64,000 bases of DNA from Pseudomonas sp. GD04019 (GCF_029837695.1 NZ_JAOEEA010000011.1:1-64000), one strand, 5' to 3'. Positions 16,082 through 27,945 are shown, counted from the stretch's first letter. Notes: generated by a model from the letters alone, not told the origin. Translations and numbers: made by a program.

Positions 16082-18477
16082 AGGCGTGCCAGGCGCAGGG
16101 CATTGAGTACCACTAGCAGCGAACTGGCCGACATGCCGAGCGCGGCCCATAGCGGCGTGACCCAGCCGAGGGCGGCGAACGGCAGCACCAGGCCATTGTA
16201 CAGAGTCGCCCAGGCCAGGTTCTCGATGATGATGCGCCGCGTGCGGCGGGCCAGGGCAAAGGCCTGCACCAGGCTGCCGAGGCGGTTGGACAGCAGCACG
16301 GCGTCGGCGCTGGTCTTGGCCAGGTCGGTGGCGCTGCCCATGGCCACGCTGATGTCGGCGCCGGCCAGCACCGGCACGTCGTTGACCCCGTCACCCAGCA
16401 TCAGTACGCGGCGGCCCTGGGCGTGCAGGTCTTCGAGTACCGCCAGCTTGGCGTCCGGGGTGAGGCCGCCACGGGCATCGTCGATGCCGAGCTGGCGCGC
16501 TACTTCGCCGACCATGGGCGAGCTGTCGCCGGACAGCAGGATGATCTGCCAGCCCTGGGCACGGCAGGCGGCGAGCAGCTCGGGAGCGTCCTCGCGCAGG
16601 CGGTCGCCGAGGACGAACCAGGCCAGCGGGCCGCGCTCGTCGCCGAGCAGCAGCCACTGGCCGTGCTCGCCGGGAATGGCCGGTGCCGCGCGGCCGGCCA
16701 GCGCCGCCACATAGCCGGGTTGGCCGATGCGCAGGCGGCGGCCGTCGACCACGCCCTGCAGGCCCTGGCCGGGCTCGCTGGCCAGTTGCTCGGCGCCCTG
16801 GTTGCTGTGGCCGAAGGCGCGGGCGATGGGGTGTTCGGAGCCGTGTTCGAGGGCGGCGGCCAGAGCCAGGCAGGCGTCGGCGTCCAGCTCGCGCAGGGTC
16901 TCGATGCGCTCCAGGGTCAGGCGGCCCTCGCTGAGGGTGCCGGTCTTGTCGAAGATCACCGTGTCGATCTGCTTCAGGCCTTCCAGCACATGGCCACGGG
17001 TCAGCAGCAGGCCGAGCTTGTGCAGGCTGCCGGTGGCGGTGGTCAGCGCGGTCGGGGTGGCCAGGGAGAGGGCGCAGGGGCAGGTGGCGACCAGCAGCGA
17101 CAGCACGATCCAGAACGCCCGCTCGCTGTCGAGCTGCCACCAGATCAGGCCGACCACGGCGGCCAGGCCCAGCACGATGAGCAGGAACCACTGGGCCACG
17201 CGGTCGGCCATCTCGGCCATCGGCGGCTTGTCGGCCTGGGCGCGTTCGAGCAGGCGCACGATGGCGGACAGGCGGGTGTCGTTGCCGAGGGCCTCGACCT
17301 GCACGGTCAGCGGGCCCTCGACATTCAGCGTGCCGGCGGTGACGACATCGCCTTCACTACGGGCCAGAGGCAGGTATTCACCGGTGAGGAGGGATTCGTC
17401 GACGCTGGACTGGCCGCTGACGATGCGCCCGTCCGCCGGCAACTGGGCACCCGGCGGCACCAGCACGCGATCGCCGACTGCCAGCTCGCGCAGCAGGATG
17501 CGCTGGCTCTGGCCGTTGTCGTCCAGGCGCAGGCACGAGGGCGGCAGCAGGCTGACCAACTGCGCGGTGGCCGCCGCCGTGCGTTCGCGGGCACGTCGCT
17601 CCAGGTAGCGGCCGGCGAGGAGGAACAGGGCAAACATGCCCACTGCGTCGAAATACAACTCGCCGACGCCGGTGACGGTGGACCAGATGCCGGCCACGTA
17701 AGCGCCGCCGATGGCCAGCGACACCGACACGTCCATGGTCAGGTGGCGCGTGCGCAGGTCGCGCAGGGCGCCGCGGAAGAACTGGCCGCAGCAGTAGAAG
17801 ACGATGGGCGTGGTGAGGAACAGGCTGGTCCAGCGCAGGATCTTGTCCAGCTCCGGCGACAGGTCGACGTTGAACTCCGGCCAGGTGGCCATGGCAGCCA
17901 TCATCACCTGCATCCACAGCAGGCCGGCGACGCCGATCTGGCGCATCGCCTTGCGGTTCTCCGCAGCCAGGCGTTCGCTGGCCTCGTCCGCCTGCCAGGG
18001 GTGGCCGGCGTAACCGATGCGGCGCAGCTCGGCGAGCAGCTGGCTGAGCGGTACCTGGCTGTCGGCCCAGCGTACCTGCAGACGCTGGTTGGACAGGTTG
18101 AGGTTGGCCTCGGCCACACCCGGCAGTCCGCGCAGGTGTTTCTCGATCAGCCAGCCACAGGCGGCGCAGCTGATGCCTTCGATCAGCAGGCTGGTCTCGC
18201 TGAGTTCGCCCTGGTGCTGGACGAAGCCTTGTTGTACTTCGTCGCGGTCATACAGCGCCAGCTCGTCGGGCAAGGCCTTGGGCAGGCTCTGCGGGTTGAC
18301 CGCGCTGTCGCTGCGGTGGCGGTAGTAGTTGTCCAGCCCGCCGGCGACGATGGCCTCGGCCACGGCCTGGCAGCCCGGGCAGCAGAAGGCCCGCGGCTGA
18401 TCCAGGACGCGGGCCTCGAAACGGCTGCCGGGAGGAACCGGCAGGCCGCAGTGGTAGCAGGGAAGGGGGCTGCTCAT
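16078..18477 (-). CDS. ccoI: Copper-exporting P1B-type ATPase for cbb3 oxidase (CcoI/CopA2)
   Basis: This 799-residue membrane ATPase supplies copper to the cbb3 active site. An N-terminal Cys-rich segment (CYHCGLPVP, CCPGC) is followed by a heavy-metal domain with GISCAACGW near residue 104. Eight membrane helices surround the ion motif CPC (TCPCALSLATP). The phosphorylation site is DKTGTLSEG and the hinge GDGVNDVPVL. This architecture matches the FixI/CcoI branch rather than general CopA. It overlaps nothing, starts 13 bases after ccoH, and its stop codon is inside an inverted repeat. Confidence 0.93.
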   Translation of the reverse strand: MSSPLPCYHCGLPVPPGSRFEARVLDQPRAFCCPGCQAVAEAIVAGGLDNYYRHRSDSAVNPQSLPKALPDELALYDRDEVQQGFVQHQGELSETSLLIEGISCAACGWLIEKHLRGLPGVAEANLNLSNQRLQVRWADSQVPLSQLLAELRRIGYAGHPWQADEASERLAAENRKAMRQIGVAGLLWMQVMMAAMATWPEFNVDLSPELDKILRWTSLFLTTPIVFYCCGQFFRGALRDLRTRHLTMDVSVSLAIGGAYVAGIWSTVTGVGELYFDAVGMFALFLLAGRYLERRARERTAAATAQLVSLLPPSCLRLDDNGQSQRILLRELAVGDRVLVPPGAQLPADGRIVSGQSSVDESLLTGEYLPLARSEGDVVTAGTLNVEGPLTVQVEALGNDTRLSAIVRLLERAQADKPPMAEMADRVAQWFLLIVLGLAAVVGLIWWQLDSERAFWIVLSLLVATCPCALSLATPTALTTATGSLHKLGLLLTRGHVLEGLKQIDTVIFDKTGTLSEGRLTLERIETLRELDADACLALAAALEHGSEHPIARAFGHSNQGAEQLASEPGQGLQGVVDGRRLRIGQPGYVAALAGRAAPAIPGEHGQWLLLGDERGPLAWFVLGDRLREDAPELLAACRAQGWQIILLSGDSSPMVGEVARQLGIDDARGGLTPDAKLAVLEDLHAQGRRVLMLGDGVNDVPVLAGADISVAMGSATDLAKTSADAVLLSNRLGSLVQAFALARRTRRIIIENLAWATLYNGLVLPFAALGWVTPLWAALGMSASSLLVVLNALRLARL

Positions 18478-18490
18478 GCGGGCTGGAACA

Positions 18491-18994
18491 TCACTCGCCG
18501 AGCTGGACGCGCTGGCCGCTGACCAGCTTCTCTTCCTCGAACAGGCGCCAGTCCTTGCCGCCTTCCTGGCCGATCAGCTCGATGAAGCGACGGCCCTCGA
18601 CGGCGTCCAGCAGGTTGCCGGCGTAGCTGCCATCAGGCTGGGCCTGCAGCACCACGCGGCGGTCGCGCTCCGGCTGGGTCGGCGAGATCAGGTTGAGCAC
18701 CAGCTGCGGCGGGTTGCTGTAACCCTGCAGCTGCAGGCTGACGCTGCCGCGTTCGTTGTCCAGGGTGAGGGCGGCCTTGAGCTTCAGGCGCTGGGCCAGC
18801 TCCTCGCGCTCCAGCGAGGTGTTGATGCCCTTGCCGACGTCGTAGTAGTTGTCCGACAGCAGGCCCGGCGGGTTCTTGGTGGCGATCACCAGCATGCTGG
18901 TGCCCAGCACCACGGCCATGCCGAGGATGCCGAGGATGAACCAGACCCAGGGCTCTTTGTACCAGGGGTTGACCGGAGTTTGAGGCGACGACAT
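18491..18994 (-). CDS. ccoH: cbb3 oxidase assembly protein CcoH/FixH
   Basis: This 167-residue protein has one N-terminal membrane helix (residues about 15-38) and a periplasmic FixH domain starting at NYYDVGKGIN. CcoH interacts with oxidase subunits during assembly. It lies between ccoG (14-base gap) and ccoI (13-base gap), the canonical ccoGHIS order. The N-terminal PWYKEPWVW motif is typical. Confidence 0.92.
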   Translation of the reverse strand: MSSPQTPVNPWYKEPWVWFILGILGMAVVLGTSMLVIATKNPPGLLSDNYYDVGKGINTSLEREELAQRLKLKAALTLDNERGSVSLQLQGYSNPPQLVLNLISPTQPERDRRVVLQAQPDGSYAGNLLDAVEGRRFIELIGQEGGKDWRLFEEEKLVSGQRVQLGE

Positions 18995-19008
18995 GGAGTG
19001 ACCTGTGT

Positions 19009-20424
<1,416 letters not shown>

Positions 20425-20516
20425 CAGGGTCGTACCACGGCTTGGGTGAGTGCTCCGTCGATACTTGCCGAAGGAGTCAGGATTTCACGGCACTATGGTA
20501 CGCCTGATCGAGCGTT

Positions 20517-20548
20517 GCCCGGGTGCGACCGGCGGTCGCGTCCCGGGC
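20517..20548. terminator. GC-rich hairpin downstream of ccoP1
   Basis: GCCCGGGTGCGACC pairs with GGTCGCGTCCCGGGC with one bulged base and a tiny loop. It starts 11 bases after the ccoP1 stop in the minus direction. No U-tract follows, so termination may be partial, allowing read-through to ccoG. Confidence 0.5.
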
Positions 20549-20559
20549 GGGGTGACGCC

Positions 20560-21537
20560 TTACTTCTCGACGGCTACGTCGGTCTTGCCGTGCGACAGGC
20601 TGTACACGTAGGCGGCCAGCAGGTGCACCTTGTCTTCGCTACCCACGTACGGCAGCTGGGCAGGCATGTTGCCGCTGCGGCCGTAACGGATGGTCTGCTG
20701 CAGCTGGGCGTAGCTGCTGCCGTAGATGAAGGCGCTCGGGTTGGTCAGGTTCGGCGCGCCCATGCTCGGGGTACCGGTGCCTTCCTTGGTGTGGCAGGCG
20801 AAGCAGACGGTCTCGAACACCTGCTTGCCGGCGGCGATGTCGGCCTTGGTGCCTTCCGGCAGCTTGCGGCCGGCCAGTTCAGTGAGCACGTAGGCGGCGA
20901 CGTTACGCACGCCTTCCTCGCCGATGGTCGGCGCCTGGGCCGGCATCTGGCCGTGGCGGCCACCGATGATGGTCTGCTTGATGTCTTCCGGCTTGCCGCC
21001 CCAGCGCCACTCGTTGTCGGTCAGGTTGGGGAAGCCGTAGGCGCCCTTGGCATCGGAGCCGTGGCACACGGAGCAGTTGGAGGCGAACAGGCGACCGCCC
21101 ATTTTCAGGGCTTGTTCGTCCTTGGCCACTTCCTCGATCGGCAGACCGGCGAACTTGGCGTAGATCGGCGCGTATTCCTTGTCAGCGCGGACCATTTCCT
21201 TTTCCCACTGGTGCACACCGGTCCAGCCGGATTCGCCGTTGGCGAAGGGCTTGCCGTCGCCAGCTTCGTTGTAGCCCGGCAGTACGCCTTTCCAGTTGCC
21301 CAGGCCCGGGTACAGGACCAGGTAGCCGAGGGCGAAGATGATGGTGCCGATGAACAGCATGAACCACCACTTCGGCAGCGGGTTATCGAACTCCTCGATA
21401 CCGTCGAAGGCATGGCCGACGGTGTCTTCGGTGGTCTCGGGGCGTTGGCCCTTGCGAATACCGAAGATCAGCGCAGTAAGAGCCACGATGGTGCCGAGGC
21501 TCAGTACGCTGACGTAAATACTCCAGAACAAAGTCAT
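20560..21537 (-). CDS. ccoP1: cbb3 cytochrome c oxidase dihaem subunit CcoP (cluster 1)
   Basis: This 325-residue membrane-anchored dihaem c-type cytochrome passes electrons to CcoO. It has two N-terminal membrane helices, the second after NPLPKWWFMLF, then two cytochrome c domains with CSVCH (about residue 154) and CFACH (about residue 240). The start overlaps the ccoQ stop in ATGA. It is the last gene of ccoNOQP-1. Similar throughout to the cluster 2 copy, but with an insertion (NEAGDGKPFANGESG) after residue 88 missing there. Confidence 0.95.
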   Translation of the reverse strand: MTLFWSIYVSVLSLGTIVALTALIFGIRKGQRPETTEDTVGHAFDGIEEFDNPLPKWWFMLFIGTIIFALGYLVLYPGLGNWKGVLPGYNEAGDGKPFANGESGWTGVHQWEKEMVRADKEYAPIYAKFAGLPIEEVAKDEQALKMGGRLFASNCSVCHGSDAKGAYGFPNLTDNEWRWGGKPEDIKQTIIGGRHGQMPAQAPTIGEEGVRNVAAYVLTELAGRKLPEGTKADIAAGKQVFETVCFACHTKEGTGTPSMGAPNLTNPSAFIYGSSYAQLQQTIRYGRSGNMPAQLPYVGSEDKVHLLAAYVYSLSHGKTDVAVEK

Positions 21538-21719
21538 TCTTTATTGCTCCCAGAATCTTGCTCGTCACGCTTTTTGGCCGGGACGTCGTCGGCGAAGGGC
21601 AGGTTGGCCGCTTCGTCGAAGCTGCTCTTGCGTCTGCTGCTGTAGGCCCAGAGCACCACGCCGATGAAGGCGATGAAGACCACTGCCGTGCCGATGCCGC
21701 GAATCATCCCGATATCCAT
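21534..21719 (-). CDS. ccoQ1: cbb3 oxidase subunit CcoQ (cluster 1)
   Basis: This is a 61-residue single-span membrane protein: one helix (GIGTAVVFIAFIGVVLWAY) followed by SSRRKSSFDEAANLPFADD, the FixQ/CcoQ pattern. It stabilises interaction of CcoP with the CcoNO core in other bacteria. A GTG codon directly precedes the ATG, so the start may be one codon earlier. It is linked to ccoP by an ATGA overlap. Cluster 2 has no counterpart. Confidence 0.9.
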   Translation of the reverse strand: MDIGMIRGIGTAVVFIAFIGVVLWAYSSRRKSSFDEAANLPFADDVPAKKRDEQDSGSNKE

Positions 21720-21725
21720 CACGCG

Positions 21726-22342
21726 TTACCGTTTGTTCTTGATAGAAGTGCCCAGGCCTTGCAGGAAGGCCACCATGGCGTCCATCTCGGTCTTGCCTTT
21801 GACGGCTTCGCGAGCACCGGCGATGTCTTCGTCGGTGTAGGGCACGCCGAGGGCGCGCAGGGCTTCCATCTTGGCGGCAGTGTCCTTGCCGTCGAGCTTG
21901 TTCTCGACCAGCCACGGGTAGGCCGGCATCTTCGATTCCGGAACCACGTTGCGCGGGTTGTACAGGTGCGCACGGTGCCAGTCGTCCGAGTAGCGACCAC
22001 CGACGCGGGCCAGGTCCGGACCGGTACGCTTGGAGCCCCACAGGAACGGGTGGTCCCAGACGCTCTCGCCGGCTACGGAGTAGTGGCCGTAGCGCTCGGT
22101 CTCGGCACGGAACGGGCGGATCATCTGCGAATGGCAGCCGACGCAGCCTTCGCGGATATAGATGTCACGACCTTCCAGCTCCAGGGCGGTGCGGGGCTTC
22201 ATGCCTTCCACCGGGGTGTTGGTGACGTCCTGGAAGAACAGTGGAACGATCTGGGTCAGACCGCCGATGCTCACGGCCAGGACCATGCCGATGGCCAGCA
22301 GGCCGATGTTCTTCTCGAATATCTCGTGTTTGCTACCGGCCA

Positions 22343-22343
<1 letters not shown>
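21726..22343 (-). CDS. ccoO1: cbb3 oxidase monohaem subunit CcoO (cluster 1)
   Basis: This 205-residue protein has an N-terminal membrane anchor (GLLAIGMVLAVSIGGL) and one haem c motif CVGCHS near residue 69, with the Met ligand plausibly in ESKMPAYPWL. It carries electrons from CcoP to the CcoN active site. Its ATG overlaps the ccoN1 stop (TGATG). It is nearly identical in sequence to CcoO of cluster 2 in the haem domain. Confidence 0.95.
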
Positions 22344-23785
<1,442 letters not shown>

Positions 23786-23837
23786 GCTAGGGGTACCACG
23801 GTTAATGGAGTTTTTTAGGGGTAAAAAATCGGCGGCA

Positions 23838-23866
23838 AGTATGGAGAAATGAGGTACCCATTGCAA
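23838..23866 (-). promoter_or_regulatory. Sigma70-like promoter of ccoNOQP-1
   Basis: On the minus strand TTGCAA (23866-23861) and CATACT (23843-23838) are separated by 17 bases. The predicted start near 23831 gives a leader of about 46 bases. Only a single Anr half-site (TTGAT, about 23887-23883) is nearby, with no matching second half. This fits the largely constitutive expression described for cbb3-1 in P. aeruginosa. Confidence 0.55.
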
Positions 23867-24083
23867 CGCCGGACGCCTGTGCGATCAAGGTTTTAGCGGC
23901 CTTTTGAGCTGCCGGTAAACGCTGTCGAACCCGTCTTTTGCACCAGAGGTAACCCTGCTCCAAGGAGGGAATTGCCTTGGGATTGTTACCGGGTGCGACT
24001 GTTCAGCAGCTTAGACCACACCCGGCGCGGAGGTGTGCAGGCGGTCAGGAAGGGTGCGACATCAGGTCGCATTAGCAGGAGGT

Positions 24084-24107
24084 CGCGGGTGCCGGGCGGC
24101 ACCCGCG
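24084..24107. terminator. Hairpin downstream of ccoP2
   Basis: CGCGGGTGCC and GGCACCCGCG form a perfect ten-base-pair stem around a GGGC loop, eleven bases after the ccoP2 stop in the minus direction. No clear U-tract follows. The remaining sequence from here to the ccoN1 promoter (about 220 bases) shows no gene. Confidence 0.55.
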
Positions 24108-24117
24108 GAGGGAAGGG

Positions 24118-25068
24118 TCACTCGCGGGCCAGGGTTTTCTCCAGCTCTGGCTGTTTCTGCGACAGGCTGTAGACGTAGGCGGCCAGCAGATGAACCTTGT
24201 CTTCGCTGCCCACATACGCCAGCTGCGCCGGCATATGGCCGGTGCGGCCGTAGCGGATGGTCTGCTGCAACTGGGCAAAGCTGCTGCCATAGATGAAGGC
24301 GCTGGGCTTGGTCAGGTTCGGTGCACCCATGCTCGGGGTGCCCTTGCCGTCCGCGCCGTGGCAGGCGAAGCAGGTGCCGGCGAAGATCTTCTGCCCGGCG
24401 CCGATGTCGGCAGTCTCGCCTTCCGGCAGTTTGCGCCCGGCCAGCTCGGTGAGCACGTAGGCGGCGACGTTGCGCACGCCGTCCTCGCCGATCATCGCGG
24501 CTTGTGGCGGCATCATGCCGCTGCGGCCGCTGGCGATGGTCTGCTTGATCGCCTGCGCGTCGCCGCCCCAGCGCCACTCGCTGTCGGTCAGGTTGGGGAA
24601 GCCATAGGCGCCCTTGGCGTCGGAGCCGTGGCACACCGAGCAGTTGGAGGCGAACAGGCGGCCGCCCATCTTCAGCGCGCGCTCGTCCTGGGCGACCGCC
24701 TCCACCGGCAGCTTGGCGTAGCTGGCGTAGATCGGGCCGTATTCCTTGTCGGCCTTGTCCATCTCGCGCTGCCACTGCTTGACCTGGGTCCAGCCGCCTT
24801 CGTAGCCCGGCAGCTTGCCGGCGAAGTTGCCCAGGCCCGGGTAGAGCAGCAGGTAGGCGCCGGCGAAGATCAGCGTGCCGAGGAACAGCATGAACCACCA
24901 CTTGGGCAGCGGATTGTCATATTCCTCGATGCCGTCGAAGGCGTGGCCCAGGGTTTCTTCGGTGGTGCCGGGGCGCTGGCCCTTGCGGGTGGCGAACAGC
25001 AGCCACAGCAGGGCGATCAGGCTGCCCAGGGTGAGCAGGGTGATGTACCAGCTCCAGAAAGTGGTCAT
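24118..25068 (-). CDS. ccoP2: cbb3 cytochrome c oxidase dihaem subunit CcoP (cluster 2)
   Basis: This 316-residue dihaem cytochrome has two membrane helices (second after NPLPKWWFMLF) and haem motifs CSVCH and CFACH, followed by GTPSMGAPNLT and RTGHMPAQ segments. It lies six bases downstream of ccoO2, with no ccoQ in between. Compared with the cluster 1 copy it lacks the NEAGDGKPF insertion and has a different C-terminal tail (KQPELEKTLARE). Confidence 0.95.
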   Translation of the reverse strand: MTTFWSWYITLLTLGSLIALLWLLFATRKGQRPGTTEETLGHAFDGIEEYDNPLPKWWFMLFLGTLIFAGAYLLLYPGLGNFAGKLPGYEGGWTQVKQWQREMDKADKEYGPIYASYAKLPVEAVAQDERALKMGGRLFASNCSVCHGSDAKGAYGFPNLTDSEWRWGGDAQAIKQTIASGRSGMMPPQAAMIGEDGVRNVAAYVLTELAGRKLPEGETADIGAGQKIFAGTCFACHGADGKGTPSMGAPNLTKPSAFIYGSSFAQLQQTIRYGRTGHMPAQLAYVGSEDKVHLLAAYVYSLSQKQPELEKTLARE

Positions 25069-25074
25069 GTCCGA

Positions 25075-25689
25075 TTACCTCTTGTTCTTCAGGCTGGTGC
25101 CGAGCACCTGCAGGTAGGCGACCAGCGCTTCCATCTCGCTCTTGTCCTTCACGGCCGCCTGGGCGCCGGCGATGTCCGCATCGCTGTAGGGCACGCCGAG
25201 GGTGCGCAGGGCCTGCATCTTGGCGCCGCTGTCCTTGCCGTCGAGCTTGTTCTCGACCAGCCAGGGGTAGGCCGGCATCTTCGACTCCGGCACCACGTTG
25301 CGCGGGTTATAAAGGTGCGCACGGTGCCAGTCGTCCGAGTAGCGACCGCCGACGCGGGCCAGGTCCGGGCCGGTACGCTTGGAGCCCCACAGGAATGGGT
25401 GGTCCCAGACGCTTTCGCCGGCCACGGAGTAGTGGCCGTAGCGCTCGGTCTCGGCGCGGAACGGGCGGATCATCTGCGAGTGGCAGCCGACGCAGCCTTC
25501 CTTGATATAGATGTCGCGGCCTTCCAACTGCAGGGCGGTGTAGGGCTGCATGCCCTTGACCGGTTCGTTGACCACGTCCTGGAAGAACAGCGGGACGATC
25601 TGGGTCAGACCGCCGATGCTCACCGCCAGGACCATCATCAGGGCCAGCAGGCCGACGTTCTTCTCGAGTATTTCGTGCTTGCTGCTCAT
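25075..25689 (-). CDS. ccoO2: cbb3 oxidase monohaem subunit CcoO (cluster 2)
   Basis: This 204-residue protein has an N-terminal membrane anchor and haem motif CVGCHS near residue 69; the stretch from MIRPFRAETERYG to ENKLDGKD is the same as in the cluster 1 copy. Its ATG overlaps the ccoN2 stop. Because no ccoQ gene follows, its stop is only six bases from the ccoP2 start. Confidence 0.95.
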   Translation of the reverse strand: MSSKHEILEKNVGLLALMMVLAVSIGGLTQIVPLFFQDVVNEPVKGMQPYTALQLEGRDIYIKEGCVGCHSQMIRPFRAETERYGHYSVAGESVWDHPFLWGSKRTGPDLARVGGRYSDDWHRAHLYNPRNVVPESKMPAYPWLVENKLDGKDSGAKMQALRTLGVPYSDADIAGAQAAVKDKSEMEALVAYLQVLGTSLKNKR

Positions 25690-27128
25690 CAGTGGGCGAC
25701 CTCCGCGGGGATCAGGGCTTCGGCGTCGTATTCGGCCGGCTTGGCGGCGCGCACGGTCAGCCAGGTGTTCCAGGCCATCAGGAGCATGCCGAGCAGGAAG
25801 ATCGCGCCACCGGCCACGCGGATCACGAAGCCCGGGTGGCTGGCCTCGAGGGCCTCGACGAAGGAGTAGGTGAGGGTGCCGTCGTCATTCACCGCGCGCC
25901 ACATCAGGCCCTGGGTGATGCCGTTGACCCACATGGAGGCGATGTACAGCACGGTACCGATGGTAGCGAGCCAGAAGTGCGCGTTGATCAGCGGCAGGCT
26001 GTGCATCTGCTCGCGACCGAACACTTTCGGGATCAGGTGGTACAGCGAGCCGATGGAGATCATCGCTACCCAGCCCAGCGCGCCGGCGTGTACGTGGCCG
26101 ATGGTCCAGTCGGTGTAGTGCGACAGGGCGTTGACGGTCTTGATCGCCATCATCGGGCCTTCGAAGGTCGACATGCCGTAGAACGCCAGGGAGACCACCA
26201 GGAAGCGCAGGATCGGGTCGGTGCGCAACTTATGCCAGGCACCGGAGAGGGTCATCATGCCGTTGATCATGCCGCCCCAGCTGGGAGCTAGCAGGACCAG
26301 GGACATGACCATGCCCAGGCTTTGCGCCCAGTCCGGCAATGCCGTGTAGTGCAGGTGGTGCGGGCCGGCCCAGATGTACAGGGTGATCAGCGCCCAGAAG
26401 TGCACGATGGACAGGCGATAGGAGTACACCGGGCGTTCGGCCTGCTTGGGCACGAAGTAGTACATCATCCCGAGGAAGCCGGCGGTGAGGAAGAAGCCCA
26501 CGGCGTTGTGGCCGTACCACCACTGGACCATGGCGTCGGTGGCGCCGGCATACAGTGAGTAGGACTTGGTCAGGCTGACCGGCAGCTCCAGGTTGTTGAC
26601 GATGTGCAGGATCGCCACGGTGAGGATAAAGCCGCCGAAGAACCAGTTGCCCACATAGATGTGCTTGGTCCTGCGCTTGAGCAGAGTGCCGAAGAACACC
26701 AGGGCGTAGGCGACCCAGACGATGGTGATCAGGATGTCGATCGGCCACTCCAGCTCGGCGTATTCCTTGGAGCTGGTCCAGCCCAATGGCAGGCTGATGG
26801 CGGCGAGGACGATGACCAGCTGCCAGCCCCAGAAGGTGAAGGCGGCGAGCTTGTCGGAGATCAGGCGGGTCTGGCAGGTGCGTTGCAGCGAGTAGTAGCT
26901 GGTGGCGAACAGAGCACAGCCGCCGAAGGCGAAGATCACCGCGTTGGTGTGCAGGGGGCGCAGCCGGCCGAAGCTGGTCCACGGCAGGTTGAAGTTCAGT
27001 TCGGGCCAGGCCAGCTGGGCGGCGATGAACACGCCGAGCCCCATCCCGACTATGCCCCAAACCACCGTCATAATGGCGAACTGGCGGACCACCTTATAGT
27101 TGTAGGCGGTGCTGCTGGTTGTGTTCAT
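25689..27128 (-). CDS. ccoN2: cbb3 oxidase catalytic subunit CcoN (cluster 2)
   Basis: This 479-residue catalytic subunit carries the same active-site motifs as cluster 1 (WWYGHNAVGFFLT, AGPHHLHYTALPDW, HYTDWTIGHVHAG). The start at 27128 is preferred over an in-frame ATG five codons upstream because GGAAG precedes it at proper distance and the protein then matches CcoN1. An Anr box lies about 67 to 80 bases upstream, so this copy is probably induced at low oxygen. Long tracts of DNA are nearly identical to ccoN1. Confidence 0.95.
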   Translation of the reverse strand: MNTTSSTAYNYKVVRQFAIMTVVWGIVGMGLGVFIAAQLAWPELNFNLPWTSFGRLRPLHTNAVIFAFGGCALFATSYYSLQRTCQTRLISDKLAAFTFWGWQLVIVLAAISLPLGWTSSKEYAELEWPIDILITIVWVAYALVFFGTLLKRRTKHIYVGNWFFGGFILTVAILHIVNNLELPVSLTKSYSLYAGATDAMVQWWYGHNAVGFFLTAGFLGMMYYFVPKQAERPVYSYRLSIVHFWALITLYIWAGPHHLHYTALPDWAQSLGMVMSLVLLAPSWGGMINGMMTLSGAWHKLRTDPILRFLVVSLAFYGMSTFEGPMMAIKTVNALSHYTDWTIGHVHAGALGWVAMISIGSLYHLIPKVFGREQMHSLPLINAHFWLATIGTVLYIASMWVNGITQGLMWRAVNDDGTLTYSFVEALEASHPGFVIRVAGGAIFLLGMLLMAWNTWLTVRAAKPAEYDAEALIPAEVAH

Positions 27129-27194
27129 GTGTTGGGCTTCCATCCACGGTTAGGAAAAGCAGGGCAAGCATGGGTAATGGCAAGTTGATGGTTA

Positions 27195-27208
27195 TTGACG
27201 AGGATCAA
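27195..27208 (-). promoter_or_regulatory. Anr box upstream of ccoN2
   Basis: On the minus strand TTGATCCTCGTCAA matches TTGAT-N4-ATCAA at nine of ten fixed positions. A weak CATGCT -10 (27172-27167) is centred 32 bases away, as expected for class II activation, giving a start near 27160. The box lies between ccoN2 and the divergent hydrolase gene, so it could affect both. Confidence 0.75.
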
Positions 27209-27247
27209 TGCCGAGCGCGGGGATGGCTGTGGAACGGGGCGGACGAA

Positions 27248-27838
27248 ATGTCGCAGGTCACCCTGATCCTCGCCCACGGCGCCGGCGCGCCGATGGACAG
27301 CGACTTCATGCAGCGCATCGCCGAGCTGCTGGCGGCGCGCGGAGTCAGCGTGTTGCGCTTCGAGTTCCCCTATATGGCAGCGAGGCGTGCGGGCGGCGGC
27401 AAGCGTCCGCCCAATCCGCAGGCGCAGTTGCTGGAGTGCTGGCGTCAGGTGTATGCCGAGGTGCGTGAGCGGGTGAGCGGGCCGCTGGCCATCGGCGGCA
27501 AGTCCATGGGCGGGCGCATGGCCAGCCTGCTGGCGGACGAGCTGGGCGTCGATGCGCTGGTCTGCCTGGGCTATCCCTTCCATGCGGCAGGCAAGCCGGA
27601 GAAACCGCGGGTGGCGCATCTGGCCGAGCTGCAGACGCGGGCGTTGATCGTTCAGGGCGAGCGCGATGCGCTGGGCAATCGCGAGACGGTGAGTGGCTAC
27701 AACCTGGCGCCCGCTATCACCGTCGAGTGGCTGACGGCGGCCGACCATGATCTGAAGCCGCTGAAGGTTTCAGGTTTTTCCCATGAGCAACATCTGCAGC
27801 GTGCGGCTGAGGTGGTGGCGGCGTTTTTGCGTGAGTGA
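27248..27838 (+). CDS. TEX30/dienelactone-hydrolase-like alpha/beta hydrolase
   Basis: This 196-residue protein begins with the strand VTLILAHGAGAPMDS (oxyanion region HGAGAP) and has the nucleophile elbow GGKSMGG near residue 84, with a likely Asp in VQGERDALG and His in AADHDLKP. This pattern is that of the TEX30/KANL3-like hydrolase family, whose substrates are unknown. The start at 27248 keeps the first beta strand intact; earlier in-frame starts cross the ccoN2 promoter and Anr box. A homolog occupies the same place next to ccoN2 in P. aeruginosa. Confidence 0.75.
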   Translation: MSQVTLILAHGAGAPMDSDFMQRIAELLAARGVSVLRFEFPYMAARRAGGGKRPPNPQAQLLECWRQVYAEVRERVSGPLAIGGKSMGGRMASLLADELGVDALVCLGYPFHAAGKPEKPRVAHLAELQTRALIVQGERDALGNRETVSGYNLAPAITVEWLTAADHDLKPLKVSGFSHEQHLQRAAEVVAAFLRE

Positions 27839-27945
27839 GCTGGGCTTCTGGAAGCCGCGGGTTGCACCCGGTCGTGGTGGGCGTGCGGAGTGGGGTGGGT
27901 GAAGCCCGCGACGGGATTGCCCCGGGGCCTGTATTCACGGCAATG

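Noticed and set aside
16423..18522. 699-codon plus-strand open frame opposite ccoI
   Set aside because: The minus strand encodes a P-type ATPase with all motifs; the plus frame is composition-driven.
23875..23890. Full Anr box upstream of ccoN1
   Set aside because: Only one half-site (TTGAT) is present; the second half reads CAGGC and does not fit.
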